Of a stretch of DNA of 24,024 bases, positions 15,627 to 22,615 are shown one piece after another (the first letter of the stretch is position 1; each line of letters starts with the position of its first letter). The stretch lies in the IMG/VR virus record IMGVR_UViG_3300022539_000319, positions 1-24,024 of that record; one strand, 5' to 3'. Below the pieces are notes generated by a model. The model was not told the origin of the DNA, did no database searches, and saw nothing but the letters and a program-made list of their open reading frames with translations. Position numbers and translations under genes: made by a program. The stretch is from a virus.

Positions 15627-16343
15627 ATGTCAAAAGAGCGACTGAGCAAACTTCAAAAAGATATTCTATCTGTTATTTATAAAGAAGGAAAAACGACAGA
15701 TAAGGATATTGAATCTGTTTCCAAAAAAGACGAGAAAAAAATAACTGAACTCGAAAAACAAGGATACCAACCTGGCGGGATTGTCGGGGTTATCGGGGAA
15801 ATTGACGACCCTTTTATAACTGGAAACGCAATTTATACAAAAGAAGTGACGATTTATGAATTGACCAGGGCAGCGATTCTTTTCAAGATTTACAGATGGG
15901 AAGAATACAACGCATATGTGGAAGGCTATTATGGATTCGGTCGGTGGAGAGGCCGTCCCGATGATTATGATAAAAAACAAGTTACTCTCACTAAGACTTT
16001 ACAGAATCTTTGCGGCAAACGTTTAGTTGACTTGCGGTCGTGCTGGTATGGATTCGTCAGTGTTTATAACAAGAAACTTGCCGAGAAATTAGGCATAGAG
16101 CCGTCTGATTTTGAATCAAAAAAAAGAGAATCATTAGCTCGTAATAAGCAAAAGTATCTAAAAGAAAAGAAGGAAAATCCGCGAATAGGAACTTTTGATG
16201 AATGGTTCAATGAGACAATTATGAGCATAGGTGGGGGGCGAACAACGAGAAGGGCTATATCGGAGAGCTGGAATAATACGAGGGTGGGCAGGAATACAAG
16301 GGTAGTAAGGCTTACAGAGAACGGCGTTCAAAAAGCTAAGTAG
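15627..16343 (+). CDS. Winged-helix DNA-binding protein
   Basis: 238 residues behind AAGGTAA. The N-terminus LSKLQKDILSVIYKEGKTTDKDI is a wing-helix opening. Later, VTLTKTLQNLCGKRLVDLRS resembles the recognition helix with its LxxxGLV wing, and the C-terminus ends VVRLTENG, the typical last strand of MarR-like winged helices. About 100 residues (30-125) separate the first helix from the recognition helix and a charged stretch lies at 165-200, so it is longer than a plain regulator. Likely a transcription regulator or accessory DNA-binding protein; the target is unknown. It is controlled by its own promoter and the structured leader upstream. Confidence 0.55.
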   Translation: MSKERLSKLQKDILSVIYKEGKTTDKDIESVSKKDEKKITELEKQGYQPGGIVGVIGEIDDPFITGNAIYTKEVTIYELTRAAILFKIYRWEEYNAYVEGYYGFGRWRGRPDDYDKKQVTLTKTLQNLCGKRLVDLRSCWYGFVSVYNKKLAEKLGIEPSDFESKKRESLARNKQKYLKEKKENPRIGTFDEWFNETIMSIGGGRTTRRAISESWNNTRVGRNTRVVRLTENGVQKAK

Positions 16344-16405
16344 ATTGTTAAAGCTAAGTCCCGTATACCGTAATCAGATTTAACTTTAAGAAAGGTAGGT
16401 GAATA

Positions 16406-17077
16406 ATGTTTGTTGACTATGTTAGACTTTTTAATCGAGAAGAAAGAATCAAATATCTTTTTCAGAATTTTCAGGAATATTTTGGTCAGAAAATCTTAGA
16501 TGTAGGTTGTGATACGGCAATTCTGAAAAGGTTCATAAAAGACAAGGATATTGAATATACCGGAGTTGACATTACAGGAGAGCCGGACATTCGTTTAGAC
16601 CTTGAAAAGATTGAGCAATTACCTTTTGATGAATCTTATTTTGATTGTGTTATTTGCACAGACGTACTTGAACATATTGAGAATTTTCATTTAATTTTCT
16701 CAGAGCTTATACGTGTATCAAAAAGATATGTTGTAATTTCGTGGCCTAACTGTTGGGCATTTGTCAGAGTGCCTATGAGAAAAGGTCGTAGTCCCCATAA
16801 AAGCAAGTATGGATTGCCAGCCGAAAAACCTACAGACCGTCATAAATGGTTTTTTAACATAAAGGAAGCCATTCAGTTTGTTAATGAATATGTTAATAGA
16901 AATGAAAACATAAAACTCATTCACAAACGAGCGTGCGAGAAACCCAGAGTTTGCTGTTTTAGATGGTTGAGGCGGATAAGATACCCACGACACGAATTTT
17001 ATTTGAATAGGTATGCTCATACACTTTGGATAATATTAGAAAAATTACCAAATTTAGAAAGGAAGGTAGAAAAATGA
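16406..17077 (+). CDS. SAM-dependent methyltransferase
   Basis: 223 residues with the class I methyltransferase core: motif I ILDVGCDTAILK at 30-41 (the usual glycines partly replaced), an acidic D55 after the second strand, and FDCVICTDVLEHIENFH at 79-95, the methyltransf_11 signature. The C-terminal half (RKGRSPHKSKYG, DRHKWFF, basic tail) resembles methyltransferases found near sugar-modifying genes. The substrate is unknown; a DNA target is less likely because there is no DPPY-type motif. The start follows AAAGGTAGGTG, and the gene overlaps the integrase start (ATGA). Probably an accessory (moron-type) gene. Confidence 0.7.
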   Translation: MFVDYVRLFNREERIKYLFQNFQEYFGQKILDVGCDTAILKRFIKDKDIEYTGVDITGEPDIRLDLEKIEQLPFDESYFDCVICTDVLEHIENFHLIFSELIRVSKRYVVISWPNCWAFVRVPMRKGRSPHKSKYGLPAEKPTDRHKWFFNIKEAIQFVNEYVNRNENIKLIHKRACEKPRVCCFRWLRRIRYPRHEFYLNRYAHTLWIILEKLPNLERKVEK

Positions 17078-18348
17078 AAGCATATCAAACAAAATACAAA
17101 GACCGACACGGCAAGCCGAAGGTATGTAACGAATGGCATTTGACTTTCAACGACAGGGGGGGAACAAGAAGGCGTTTGAAGGCATATACCCACAAGAACG
17201 AAAGTGTTAAGCTCGGCCTTGAAATCGAAACCGTAATGAACAACAACGGCAAGCTCAAAACCGATGCAGATAAAAGATGGTTTACCGACTTGATGCCGAG
17301 AATCCAAAGCAATCTAATCGAATGGAATGTAGTTGACGGACGCAACACAACCGACCACTTGACCACGCCATTAAGCGAACACTTGAAGGTCTTTATTGAG
17401 ACCCGCAGGTCGAACGCTTGCAATGAGCGGTATATCGCCAACACCGACTCGAGTATATCGAGGACTTTGGAAGGTTGTGGATTCAAGATGTTCAGCGACA
17501 TTGATGCACCGGTGGTTGAAAACTTCCTTGCCAGAGGCAGGGGCGATACAGGGTATAGCGAAGGGACTTACAACGGACACCTAAGAGCAATAAAGATTTT
17601 CACAAAGTGGTTGTGTGATGAGCGCCAGTTGACCCCAGACCCGCTGGCAAGGATAAAGCTCGTTAAGCAAGTAGAAATCAGAAAGAACCGCAGGCCGTTA
17701 AGTGCAGACGAAAAGAGCAGGCTATTGAGTGCGACAAGGAACGGGGAACACAGAGGACGAATGAGTGCCGAGGCTCGCTATCTGGTCTATCGTATAGCTT
17801 CCGAATGTGGATTGAGGTACTCGGAAATCAAGGCTCTGAAAGTGCTATCATTTGACTTTGATGCGAACCCTTGCACTGTCCGGATAGAAGCCGAGAACAC
17901 AAAAGGAAAACAAGCAGACTACCTACCGCTGAACAATATCACAGCCGCCGAGATTAAGTCGTACCTGTCAGGGATGAACGCCACAGAGAAAGCGTTTGAC
18001 TTGCCACGTAGTACCAGGGCGGCGGTAATGATAAGGCTCGACTTGAAGGTCGCAGGAATCCCGCACAGGAACGAGGCCGGACAGGACATCGACTTTCACA
18101 GCTTGCGGCATACGTTTATTACAGACCTTTTTCTTGCTGGTGTCCCTGCGGTAGTGGTTCAGAGACTTGCCCGACACCAAGACCTAAAGACAACGATGGG
18201 ATATTCTCATATAACCTACGCTTCGGAAGTGGATGCAATCAGAAAACTCCGTGACTTGACCGTGACTGGACAAAATATAAAACAACCCTGGACACCAGTG
18301 GACACCAGTGGAATAGAGAAAGTGGACTTTCAGGCCAAAACCGCATAA
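17074..18348 (+). CDS. int: Tyrosine recombinase / phage integrase 1
   Basis: 424 residues from the ATG at 17074, behind GGAAGGTAG and overlapping the methyltransferase stop. An N-terminal region (1-95), a core-binding domain (about 96-185) and a catalytic domain (about 200-400) are all present. Catalytic residues visible: R248 (ECGLRYSE), K278 (NTKGKQ), H342-x-x-R345 (FHSLRHT), H368 (LARHQD), Y377 (MGYSHI). It should integrate and excise the phage at attP/attB; the attachment site may be in the gene-free region downstream, but I cannot define it. A run of seven G (17156-17162) and a 10-bp tandem repeat near the 3' end (18291-18310) are slippage-prone. Confidence 0.85.
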   Translation: MKAYQTKYKDRHGKPKVCNEWHLTFNDRGGTRRRLKAYTHKNESVKLGLEIETVMNNNGKLKTDADKRWFTDLMPRIQSNLIEWNVVDGRNTTDHLTTPLSEHLKVFIETRRSNACNERYIANTDSSISRTLEGCGFKMFSDIDAPVVENFLARGRGDTGYSEGTYNGHLRAIKIFTKWLCDERQLTPDPLARIKLVKQVEIRKNRRPLSADEKSRLLSATRNGEHRGRMSAEARYLVYRIASECGLRYSEIKALKVLSFDFDANPCTVRIEAENTKGKQADYLPLNNITAAEIKSYLSGMNATEKAFDLPRSTRAAVMIRLDLKVAGIPHRNEAGQDIDFHSLRHTFITDLFLAGVPAVVVQRLARHQDLKTTMGYSHITYASEVDAIRKLRDLTVTGQNIKQPWTPVDTSGIEKVDFQAKTA

Positions 18349-18690
18349 TCGAACCAATATCAAGGGTATTACAATGGACGGCTGGTATGTTATATGCGAC
18401 AGAAAATGAAAACGATAAGGCTATTAAAGTAATAGAGTTATGAAAACAGCCAGAACGAAAATGTTTGTTAATATGGACTGTCTTGACCTGGGCTTGTCTT
18501 TTCAGCTTAATTGTGCTATACTTTAGATGGTTAAAGTCGGCACAACTACCGCACACAGTACCTATTCTGCGCCACAGGGTACGCTCTGGCGCTATGCCAG
18601 CGAGCAAACGACCTTCTAATGGCTATCACAGGGTTTAGCACTATCTTACTACGCCCCCCCTAAATTTTTTTCACAAAAATCTCAGAAAAG
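18349..18690. other. Gene-free region after integrase 1
   Basis: Only micro-ORFs (11 and 28 codons) are present. TTGTCT (18494-18499) and TATACT (18517-18522), 17 bp apart, could be a promoter. Downstream, GTACC/GGTAC (18558-18562/18578-18582) and GCGCCA/TGGCGC (18569-18574/18587-18592) interleave, and a hairpin TGGC-GCTAT-GCCA overlaps the second. Seven C and a T-run follow at 18654-18671. attP would be expected in this stretch. Confidence 0.35.
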
Positions 18691-18692
18691 TG

Positions 18693-18720
18693 TTGACAAA
18701 CCCGCCCGAGCGCCGATAAT
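18693..18720 (+). promoter_or_regulatory. Promoter of the third pseudoknot RNA
   Basis: TTGACA (18693-18698) and GATAAT (18715-18720), 16 bp apart; predicted start near 18727. Confidence 0.6.
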
Positions 18721-18726
18721 GGTGGT

Positions 18727-18840
18727 ATGGAAACAACAAAGTTACAAAACCCATACCAAACAACTGCCCTGGAGTTCTGTTTCTGCAAAGGACAGACGGC
18801 CTTCACTTTGTTGTGCCGCATAGCTCCAGGGCGCCTTTTT
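18727..18840 (+). ncRNA. Interleaved-stem (pseudoknot) leader RNA, copy 3
   Basis: A (18733-18742, ACAACAAAGT) pairs for 10 bp with A' (18805-18814). B (18766-18774, GCCCTGGAG) lies in the A loop and pairs for 9 bp, extendable with G-U pairs, with B' (18824-18832). AAGG (18788-18791) pairs with CCTT (18800-18803), one C before A'. Five T end the element (18836-18840). The A'-B' linker is 9 nt. The HNH gene starts 13 nt later. The 5' end TGGTATGG can also pair with CCATACCA at 18751-18758. The architecture matches copies 1 and 2. Confidence 0.6.
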
Positions 18841-18853
18841 AAGAGGCTCTATT

Positions 18854-19204
18854 ATGAAAACAACAGAGACAGAACCAAAATCACAGGGGGACAACCAACT
18901 TAGATTTTCTCGCTGGCTGTTTTACCGCAACCGCCTACGCTTCGCCATCTTCCGCAGGGACGGCTTTCGCTGTCGATACTGCAATCAGTCGGTCGAAAGC
19001 GGAATCGAATTGACCTTAGAGCATATTGTCCCGTTGAGCAAAGGTGGCGATTACTCTGCCGACAACCTACTTACAGCTTGCAAGGAATGTAATCAGGGTA
19101 AAGCCGATGCCGAACTAACGCCTGCCGAGCTAAAGATGTTCAAAAGCCCAGGTCTGCTGTTTGCTAACTGGCCGTTCGTAGGATGGAAGGCGGTGGCGCT
19201 ATGA
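18854..19204 (+). CDS. HNH nuclease
   Basis: 116 residues. FRCRYC (C40, C43), LTLEHIVPLSKGGDYSADNL (H57, N71) and CKECNQGK (C76, C79) form a zinc-bound HNH nuclease core of the McrA/HNH_5 type, intact in all key residues. There is a basic N-terminal region (RWLFYRNRLRFAIFRR). It could be a homing or accessory nuclease. It shares a promoter and the structured leader with integrase 2, whose start overlaps its stop (ATGA). AAGAGG is the likely ribosome site. Confidence 0.8.
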   Translation: MKTTETEPKSQGDNQLRFSRWLFYRNRLRFAIFRRDGFRCRYCNQSVESGIELTLEHIVPLSKGGDYSADNLLTACKECNQGKADAELTPAELKMFKSPGLLFANWPFVGWKAVAL

Positions 19205-20484
19205 TTACCGAAGAAGTTCTTTCGCCGTATGTTACTCTGAGAAGGCTGCCTGAACCCGAACCAATACCTAAGCCAAAGCCTGAACCATTAAAAGAAAATA
19301 CTCCAATCACTGAGGCAGTCGATAAATGGATGGAACGCGCCCGTCAACTTAGTCCGCGTACTCAATATCCATACCACAATGTAATTTCTAACTTTTCATT
19401 ATCGCTACCAGAAAGTGTTGAGACTATCGGCCAACTTAGCTGCGAATTTGTCGAAAGCTATATTGAAAACATCAAAGATGAATATACACCGAAAACGCTA
19501 AAAAATTATCAGAGTATTGTAAGAGCGTTTCATTTTTGGTTGGTTCGTCAATATGGCATAAAAGACATTATTCAGAGAAAACCCAAAACAATAAAGACCA
19601 GAGCAGTAAAACCCAAACCTGAACCGAAGCCACTTCCCGTTCTGAAAGCGCCGGACGGTTCAAACGTAATCGCCGAATGGCTCGAATACTGTCGGCGTTA
19701 CGCCAAAAATACCCAAGATGACTATCGTAGTGTAATTTCGAGATTTATCAAATTCTTAGATATTGAAAACATCGACCAACTAAATTGTAGGGTAATCGAG
19801 CAATACATCAGCAGCCTGCTCGGTGAGGGCAAGAAAAACGCCACGGCCAACCGATATTTAGCTACCATCAAAAGTTTTTGTCGCTGGCTTGCCAGGAATT
19901 ACAATGTGCCTAACTGCACAATCGGAATCCAAAGATTAAAAACAGACCCGACAGAGCCGAGAGTATTGACCTGGGAAGAATACAAAAAAATCCTGTCCGT
20001 CTGCAATGGGCAAGAAGAAGGCGATATAGCTCGTTTCCTTGCCAACACCGGCGTCCGATGCTCGGAACTTATCAGCCTGCGGTGGGGAAATGTAAGTAAA
20101 GACCTCAAGATGCTCAAAGTAATTGGCAAAGGTCGCAAGCTGAGGCACATCCCGTTAAATGAAATATGCCGAGATATACTGTTAAAATATGAGAGGGGAC
20201 TGGACGATACCCGATTGGATTTTGTCAGACATCGTACCAATAGAAAGTCTATTTATAATATTTGTGCTAAGTTGGCAGAGCGAGCAGGAATCCCGAGAGC
20301 AGGTGCGCACTCATTTAGGCACTTATTTGCGACCGAGTTACTGCGTAGAGGTGTTCCAATTTCGCACGTCAGCAAGTTGTTAGGCCATAGCTCAATAGCG
20401 ATAACGGAAAAAGCCTACATACATTTCCAGCCAGATTTTCTGAACGGCTTGACGGATGTGCTTGTGTGCTTGCAGAGTAATTGA
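19201..20484 (+). CDS. Tyrosine recombinase 2 with two core-binding domains
   Basis: 427 residues, starting in an ATGA overlap with the HNH gene. The catalytic domain (about 253-420) has R286 (NTGVRCSEL), K310 (GKGRK), H370-x-x-R373 (HSFRHL), H396 (LLGHSS) and Y406 (KAYIHF), so it looks active. Unusually, two SAM-like core-binding domains lie in tandem: residues 35-122 (ITEAVDKWMERARQLSPRT ... AFHFWLVRQYG) and 155-236 (VIAEWLEYCRRYAKNTQDD ... SFCRWLARNYN). They are related to each other and joined by proline- and lysine-rich linkers (PEPEPIPKPKPEP, KPKPEPKPLP). Integrases normally have one. It may bind a longer or doubled arm site. Confidence 0.8.
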   Translation: MITEEVLSPYVTLRRLPEPEPIPKPKPEPLKENTPITEAVDKWMERARQLSPRTQYPYHNVISNFSLSLPESVETIGQLSCEFVESYIENIKDEYTPKTLKNYQSIVRAFHFWLVRQYGIKDIIQRKPKTIKTRAVKPKPEPKPLPVLKAPDGSNVIAEWLEYCRRYAKNTQDDYRSVISRFIKFLDIENIDQLNCRVIEQYISSLLGEGKKNATANRYLATIKSFCRWLARNYNVPNCTIGIQRLKTDPTEPRVLTWEEYKKILSVCNGQEEGDIARFLANTGVRCSELISLRWGNVSKDLKMLKVIGKGRKLRHIPLNEICRDILLKYERGLDDTRLDFVRHRTNRKSIYNICAKLAERAGIPRAGAHSFRHLFATELLRRGVPISHVSKLLGHSSIAITEKAYIHFQPDFLNGLTDVLVCLQSN

Positions 20485-20519
20485 AAAAAACAACAAAACT
20501 TAAATCAAAAGGATAGAAT

Positions 20520-20750
20520 ATGGAAACTTACAGAGTTTATGAAGTAGTATTATCAGCCCTTGCCTATGAAGTAAAGGCAGAATCAGAAGAAGAATCTCGA
20601 CAGAAATTAGAAGATAGTTGCTGGAGTGAAACTGAAGATATTATACGGACACCAAGGTACGATAAAACTGTTGACCGCACCACTGAAAGCACCGGAATAG
20701 TAGGAGAGCCTGGAGAGCCAGAAGGTCTCCCTATTGGCAGTGGTGGATAA
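20520..20750 (+). CDS. DpnD/PcfM-like small protein
   Basis: 76 residues behind AAAGGATAGAAT. METYRVYEVVLSALAYEVKA, then ESEEESRQKLED, fits the small beta-beta-alpha pattern of DpnD/PcfM-like proteins, of unknown function and common in mobile elements. The tail is glycine- and glutamate-rich (GEPGEPEGLPIGSGG). The 3' end can fold: CACCACTG/CAGTGGTG (20678-20685/20738-20745) encloses GGAGA/TCTCC (20712-20716/20726-20730), which might help stop transcription before the convergent gene. Confidence 0.5.
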   Translation: METYRVYEVVLSALAYEVKAESEEESRQKLEDSCWSETEDIIRTPRYDKTVDRTTESTGIVGEPGEPEGLPIGSGG

Positions 20751-20764
20751 AGTCGGCAAATAAA

Positions 20765-21346
20765 TCAATATAGCCCATTGACGCCTTCCCGCATTTCATC
20801 GAACGATACATCGGCGTAGATATTGGCCGTTACCGCAGGGCTTGAATGGCCGAGTTGTTTTTGCACTTGCCGGAGATTCTTTGTTTTCTTGAGCAGCATA
20901 AATCCCATCGTGTGCCGAGCGGAATGAATCGACAATTCTTTTGGTAGTCCAGCCCGCTTGATAGCGTTTTTCCAGATTCGTTGCAGACCTTCTCGATGTA
21001 ACCGACCGCGCTTGCCCATAAATAACCATCCGGACGCCCGCTCACCAAGATAATTTTTCAAGTGAGCTACAAGGCTGTCTGAAATAGCAAGAGTTTCGGA
21101 CTTCTTTTTCTTTTTTTTGAGCCGGACGACCTTAATGGCCTTGCGTTTGAAGTCAATATCTTTGACTTTTAGCTCTGCCATTTCACCGACTCGGAGTCCG
21201 GTCCCGAGCGCTACATCGACTACGAGCCACGTCAGCGTCCCTTGAATCCGTCCCTTGTATAAGTCAGCGTCATTCCAAGCGAGCGTTGTATAGCAGAGCT
21301 TCTTGACCTCTGAGTCATCGAGATACTTTGTTCGGTCGATACTCAT
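20765..21346 (-). CDS. Tyrosine recombinase 3, catalytic domain only
   Basis: 193 residues on the minus strand behind GAAAGGAAC. All catalytic residues are present: R52 (GTGLRVGEM), a lysine run at 77-82, H141-x-x-R144 (SIHSARHT), H167 (QLGHSS), Y177 (ANIYAD). The core-binding domain that should come first is missing: the protein starts directly at KYLDDSEVKKL, the usual beginning of the catalytic domain, and has its own good ribosome site, so this does not look like random decay. It is the third and last gene of a minus-strand operon. It might act as a small recombinase, cooperate with another DNA-binding protein, or be a remnant. Confidence 0.75.
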   Translation of the reverse strand: MSIDRTKYLDDSEVKKLCYTTLAWNDADLYKGRIQGTLTWLVVDVALGTGLRVGEMAELKVKDIDFKRKAIKVVRLKKKKKKSETLAISDSLVAHLKNYLGERASGWLFMGKRGRLHREGLQRIWKNAIKRAGLPKELSIHSARHTMGFMLLKKTKNLRQVQKQLGHSSPAVTANIYADVSFDEMREGVNGLY

Positions 21347-21420
21347 AATGTTCCTTTCGGTAAGGTTGATAAAACGGTTATCCCCGACCTATACGCATAT
21401 AAGCCGGAGTAACGGCTTGC

Positions 21421-21642
21421 CTAATCTATACCTCGTTGAATGTAAGGAACTGCCTCATTAATTCGCTGTTGGACACCTTCTCGAAATTGCTTCATAATTT
21501 CCCTGCCGGTACAAGCCCACCAACAAGTCAGACCGTGTTTGAACTCTGTATCTGGATTTGCTTTGGCAAGCTTAATGCCTTTTACGTAATTTCCAATTGT
21601 TACAGATTTGCCAATCGCTGGTAGCGTAATTATCCGTTTCAT
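21421..21642 (-). CDS. Small conserved-looking hypothetical protein
   Basis: 73 residues, the middle gene of the minus-strand operon, overlapping the previous gene by ATGA. LPAIGKSVTIGNYVKGIKLAK, FKHGLTCWWACTGREIMKQF and INEAVPYI read as a compact, well-structured small protein; I believe similar proteins occur in environmental phages and plasmids but know no function. A hairpin AAGCCG/CGGCTT (near 21400-21418) lies in the 74-nt gap before the recombinase. Confidence 0.6.
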   Translation of the reverse strand: MKRIITLPAIGKSVTIGNYVKGIKLAKANPDTEFKHGLTCWWACTGREIMKQFREGVQQRINEAVPYIQRGID

Positions 21643-21941
21643 ATCGCCACCGCTCTTTCCATAGCTTCGTCAAGACTAATCGTCTGGTATTTATCCCACG
21701 GACGATAACCTTTGGCCGCCCTTGTTGGCCGTCCACAGTTGTGCGCCCACTGTTGACGCCGATGCGACCACCTGAATCCCATATCTTTCAGGGATTGTCT
21801 GATTTCGGCAGAGGGTTTGGATGCGAATTGAATCCAGACCCATTTGCCGACTACTCGCGCCGGAAGGTTCTGCTCTTGGCAGAACTCCAGCACCTCAAGA
21901 ATTGACTTGTTTTTTTGGGGGTTTTCTGTTAGATGTGTCAT
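21639..21941 (-). CDS. Hypothetical protein with GFRWSHRRQQW motif
   Basis: 100 residues, the first gene of the minus-strand operon, with AAGGAG 8-9 nt before the ATG. IRQSLKDMGFRWSHRRQQWAHNCG is a motif seen in small mobile-element proteins, where a residue block GF(R/K)W...W precedes a possible zinc or nucleic-acid contact; the function is not known to me. Its start region overlaps the palindrome CCTTAACAGTTAAGG (21952-21966), so translation or transcription may be controlled there. Confidence 0.6.
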   Translation of the reverse strand: MTHLTENPQKNKSILEVLEFCQEQNLPARVVGKWVWIQFASKPSAEIRQSLKDMGFRWSHRRQQWAHNCGRPTRAAKGYRPWDKYQTISLDEAMERAVAI

Positions 21942-21951
21942 TGTCTTAACT

Positions 21952-22025
21952 CCTTAACAGTTAAGGCCACGGTCGGGGATATTACAGTATCGCCCGGCCA
22001 CTTTTACTGGATTCACGTTGAATCC
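21952..22025 (-). promoter_or_regulatory. Palindromes and hairpins in the leader of the minus operon
   Basis: CCTTAAC-A-GTTAAGG (21952-21966) abuts the ribosome site. A hairpin with 11 bp and one bulge lies at 21971-21999 (GGTCGGGGATA against TATC-G-CCCGGCC; G-U on the plus strand, C-A mismatch on the minus strand). GGATTCA-CGT-TGAATCC is at 22009-22025. These may be operators or leader structures. Confidence 0.4.
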
Positions 22026-22064
22026 GGATTTTCACTTTGCGATAAATAACTGCGTTTCTGGTTT

Positions 22065-22173
22065 GTTATCCTATTTATTCTACTCATTACAATAATAACT
22101 ATACTCTTATATCGGTAGGTTGTCAATGAAAATATAAGTTATCCTAAACATTTTATCTATTATGAGTAGAATA
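22065..22173 (-). promoter_or_regulatory. Minus-strand promoter flanked by paired operators
   Basis: On the minus strand TTGACA (22126-22121) and TATAGT (22103-22098) are 17 bp apart, with a start near 22091. TATTCTACTCAT at 22076-22087, just after the start, is the exact inverse of ATGAGTAGAATA at 22162-22173, upstream of the -35. GTTATCCTA occurs at 22065-22073 and 22138-22146. This fits repression by a protein bridging two sites. Confidence 0.6.
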
Positions 22174-22197
22174 TCAGAGCAGAGGGATTCACACACC

Positions 22198-22464
22198 ACC
22201 GAACAAACCATACCATACCAGACCAGCCAGACATACCCTACGAGCGCCGGACGCTGGCTGTAGTGGACGAACGTCCGTTTAATGTAGAAACCCCCCGACC
22301 AGACCCAGCCACCGACCGACTACCGAGCAGCCAGCCGGACGGATAGACCAGACAGACCAGCATAAAAGGCAGAGCAAAACCCTGGACACGGCCATCCTTC
22401 GATAATCGCACAGCAGAGAAAAACGCAAAGACAAAACCGGTGCAAGGGGGGGGTAGGGGCGGGG
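22198..22464. repeat. C/A-rich CCAG(A/C)C repeats and a G-quadruplex motif
   Basis: No convincing gene. The plus strand is poor in T and rich in C and A. CCAGAC, CCAGCC and GACCAG recur in two clusters (22218-22232 and 22297-22360), separated by a short palindrome GGACG-AA-CGTCC (22265-22276). At 22446-22464, G8-TA-G4-C-G4 fits a G-quadruplex. Lying just before the small terminase gene, it could hold the packaging site or an origin. The segment 22465-22572 is AT-rich with no clear feature. Confidence 0.4.
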
Positions 22465-22572
22465 TCGATGTTTGTGAGCGGATAAATGATACTACCCTGT
22501 CCCTTGTATATATCGTTTTTGGTAATAAAGGGGGTCAGTTGATAATTTTTTATTTTTTTTACGGTTATTTTA

Positions 22573-22600
22573 TTGACGCTGTTAAACATTTGTATATAAT
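22573..22600 (+). promoter_or_regulatory. Promoter of the terminase operon
   Basis: TTGACG (22573-22578) and TATAAT (22595-22600), again 16 bp apart, with a start near 22607. Confidence 0.65.
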
Positions 22601-22615
22601 TCTTGAAGGTTATCT

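Noticed and set aside
18558-18592. A fifth interleaved-stem element after integrase 1.
   Set aside because: Stems are only 5 and 6 bp, a nested hairpin competes, and the shared hairpin and linker are missing.
10951-22271. TAGTGGACGAA at about 10954 and 22261 as possible attachment or end repeats.
   Set aside because: Many 11-base repeats are expected by chance in 24 kb, and the flanks do not match.
22471-22484. TTGTGAGCGGATAA, identical to part of the lac operator.
   Set aside because: Only one half plus the centre matches, no LacI-type gene or vector sequence is nearby, and the context is phage DNA; most likely coincidence.
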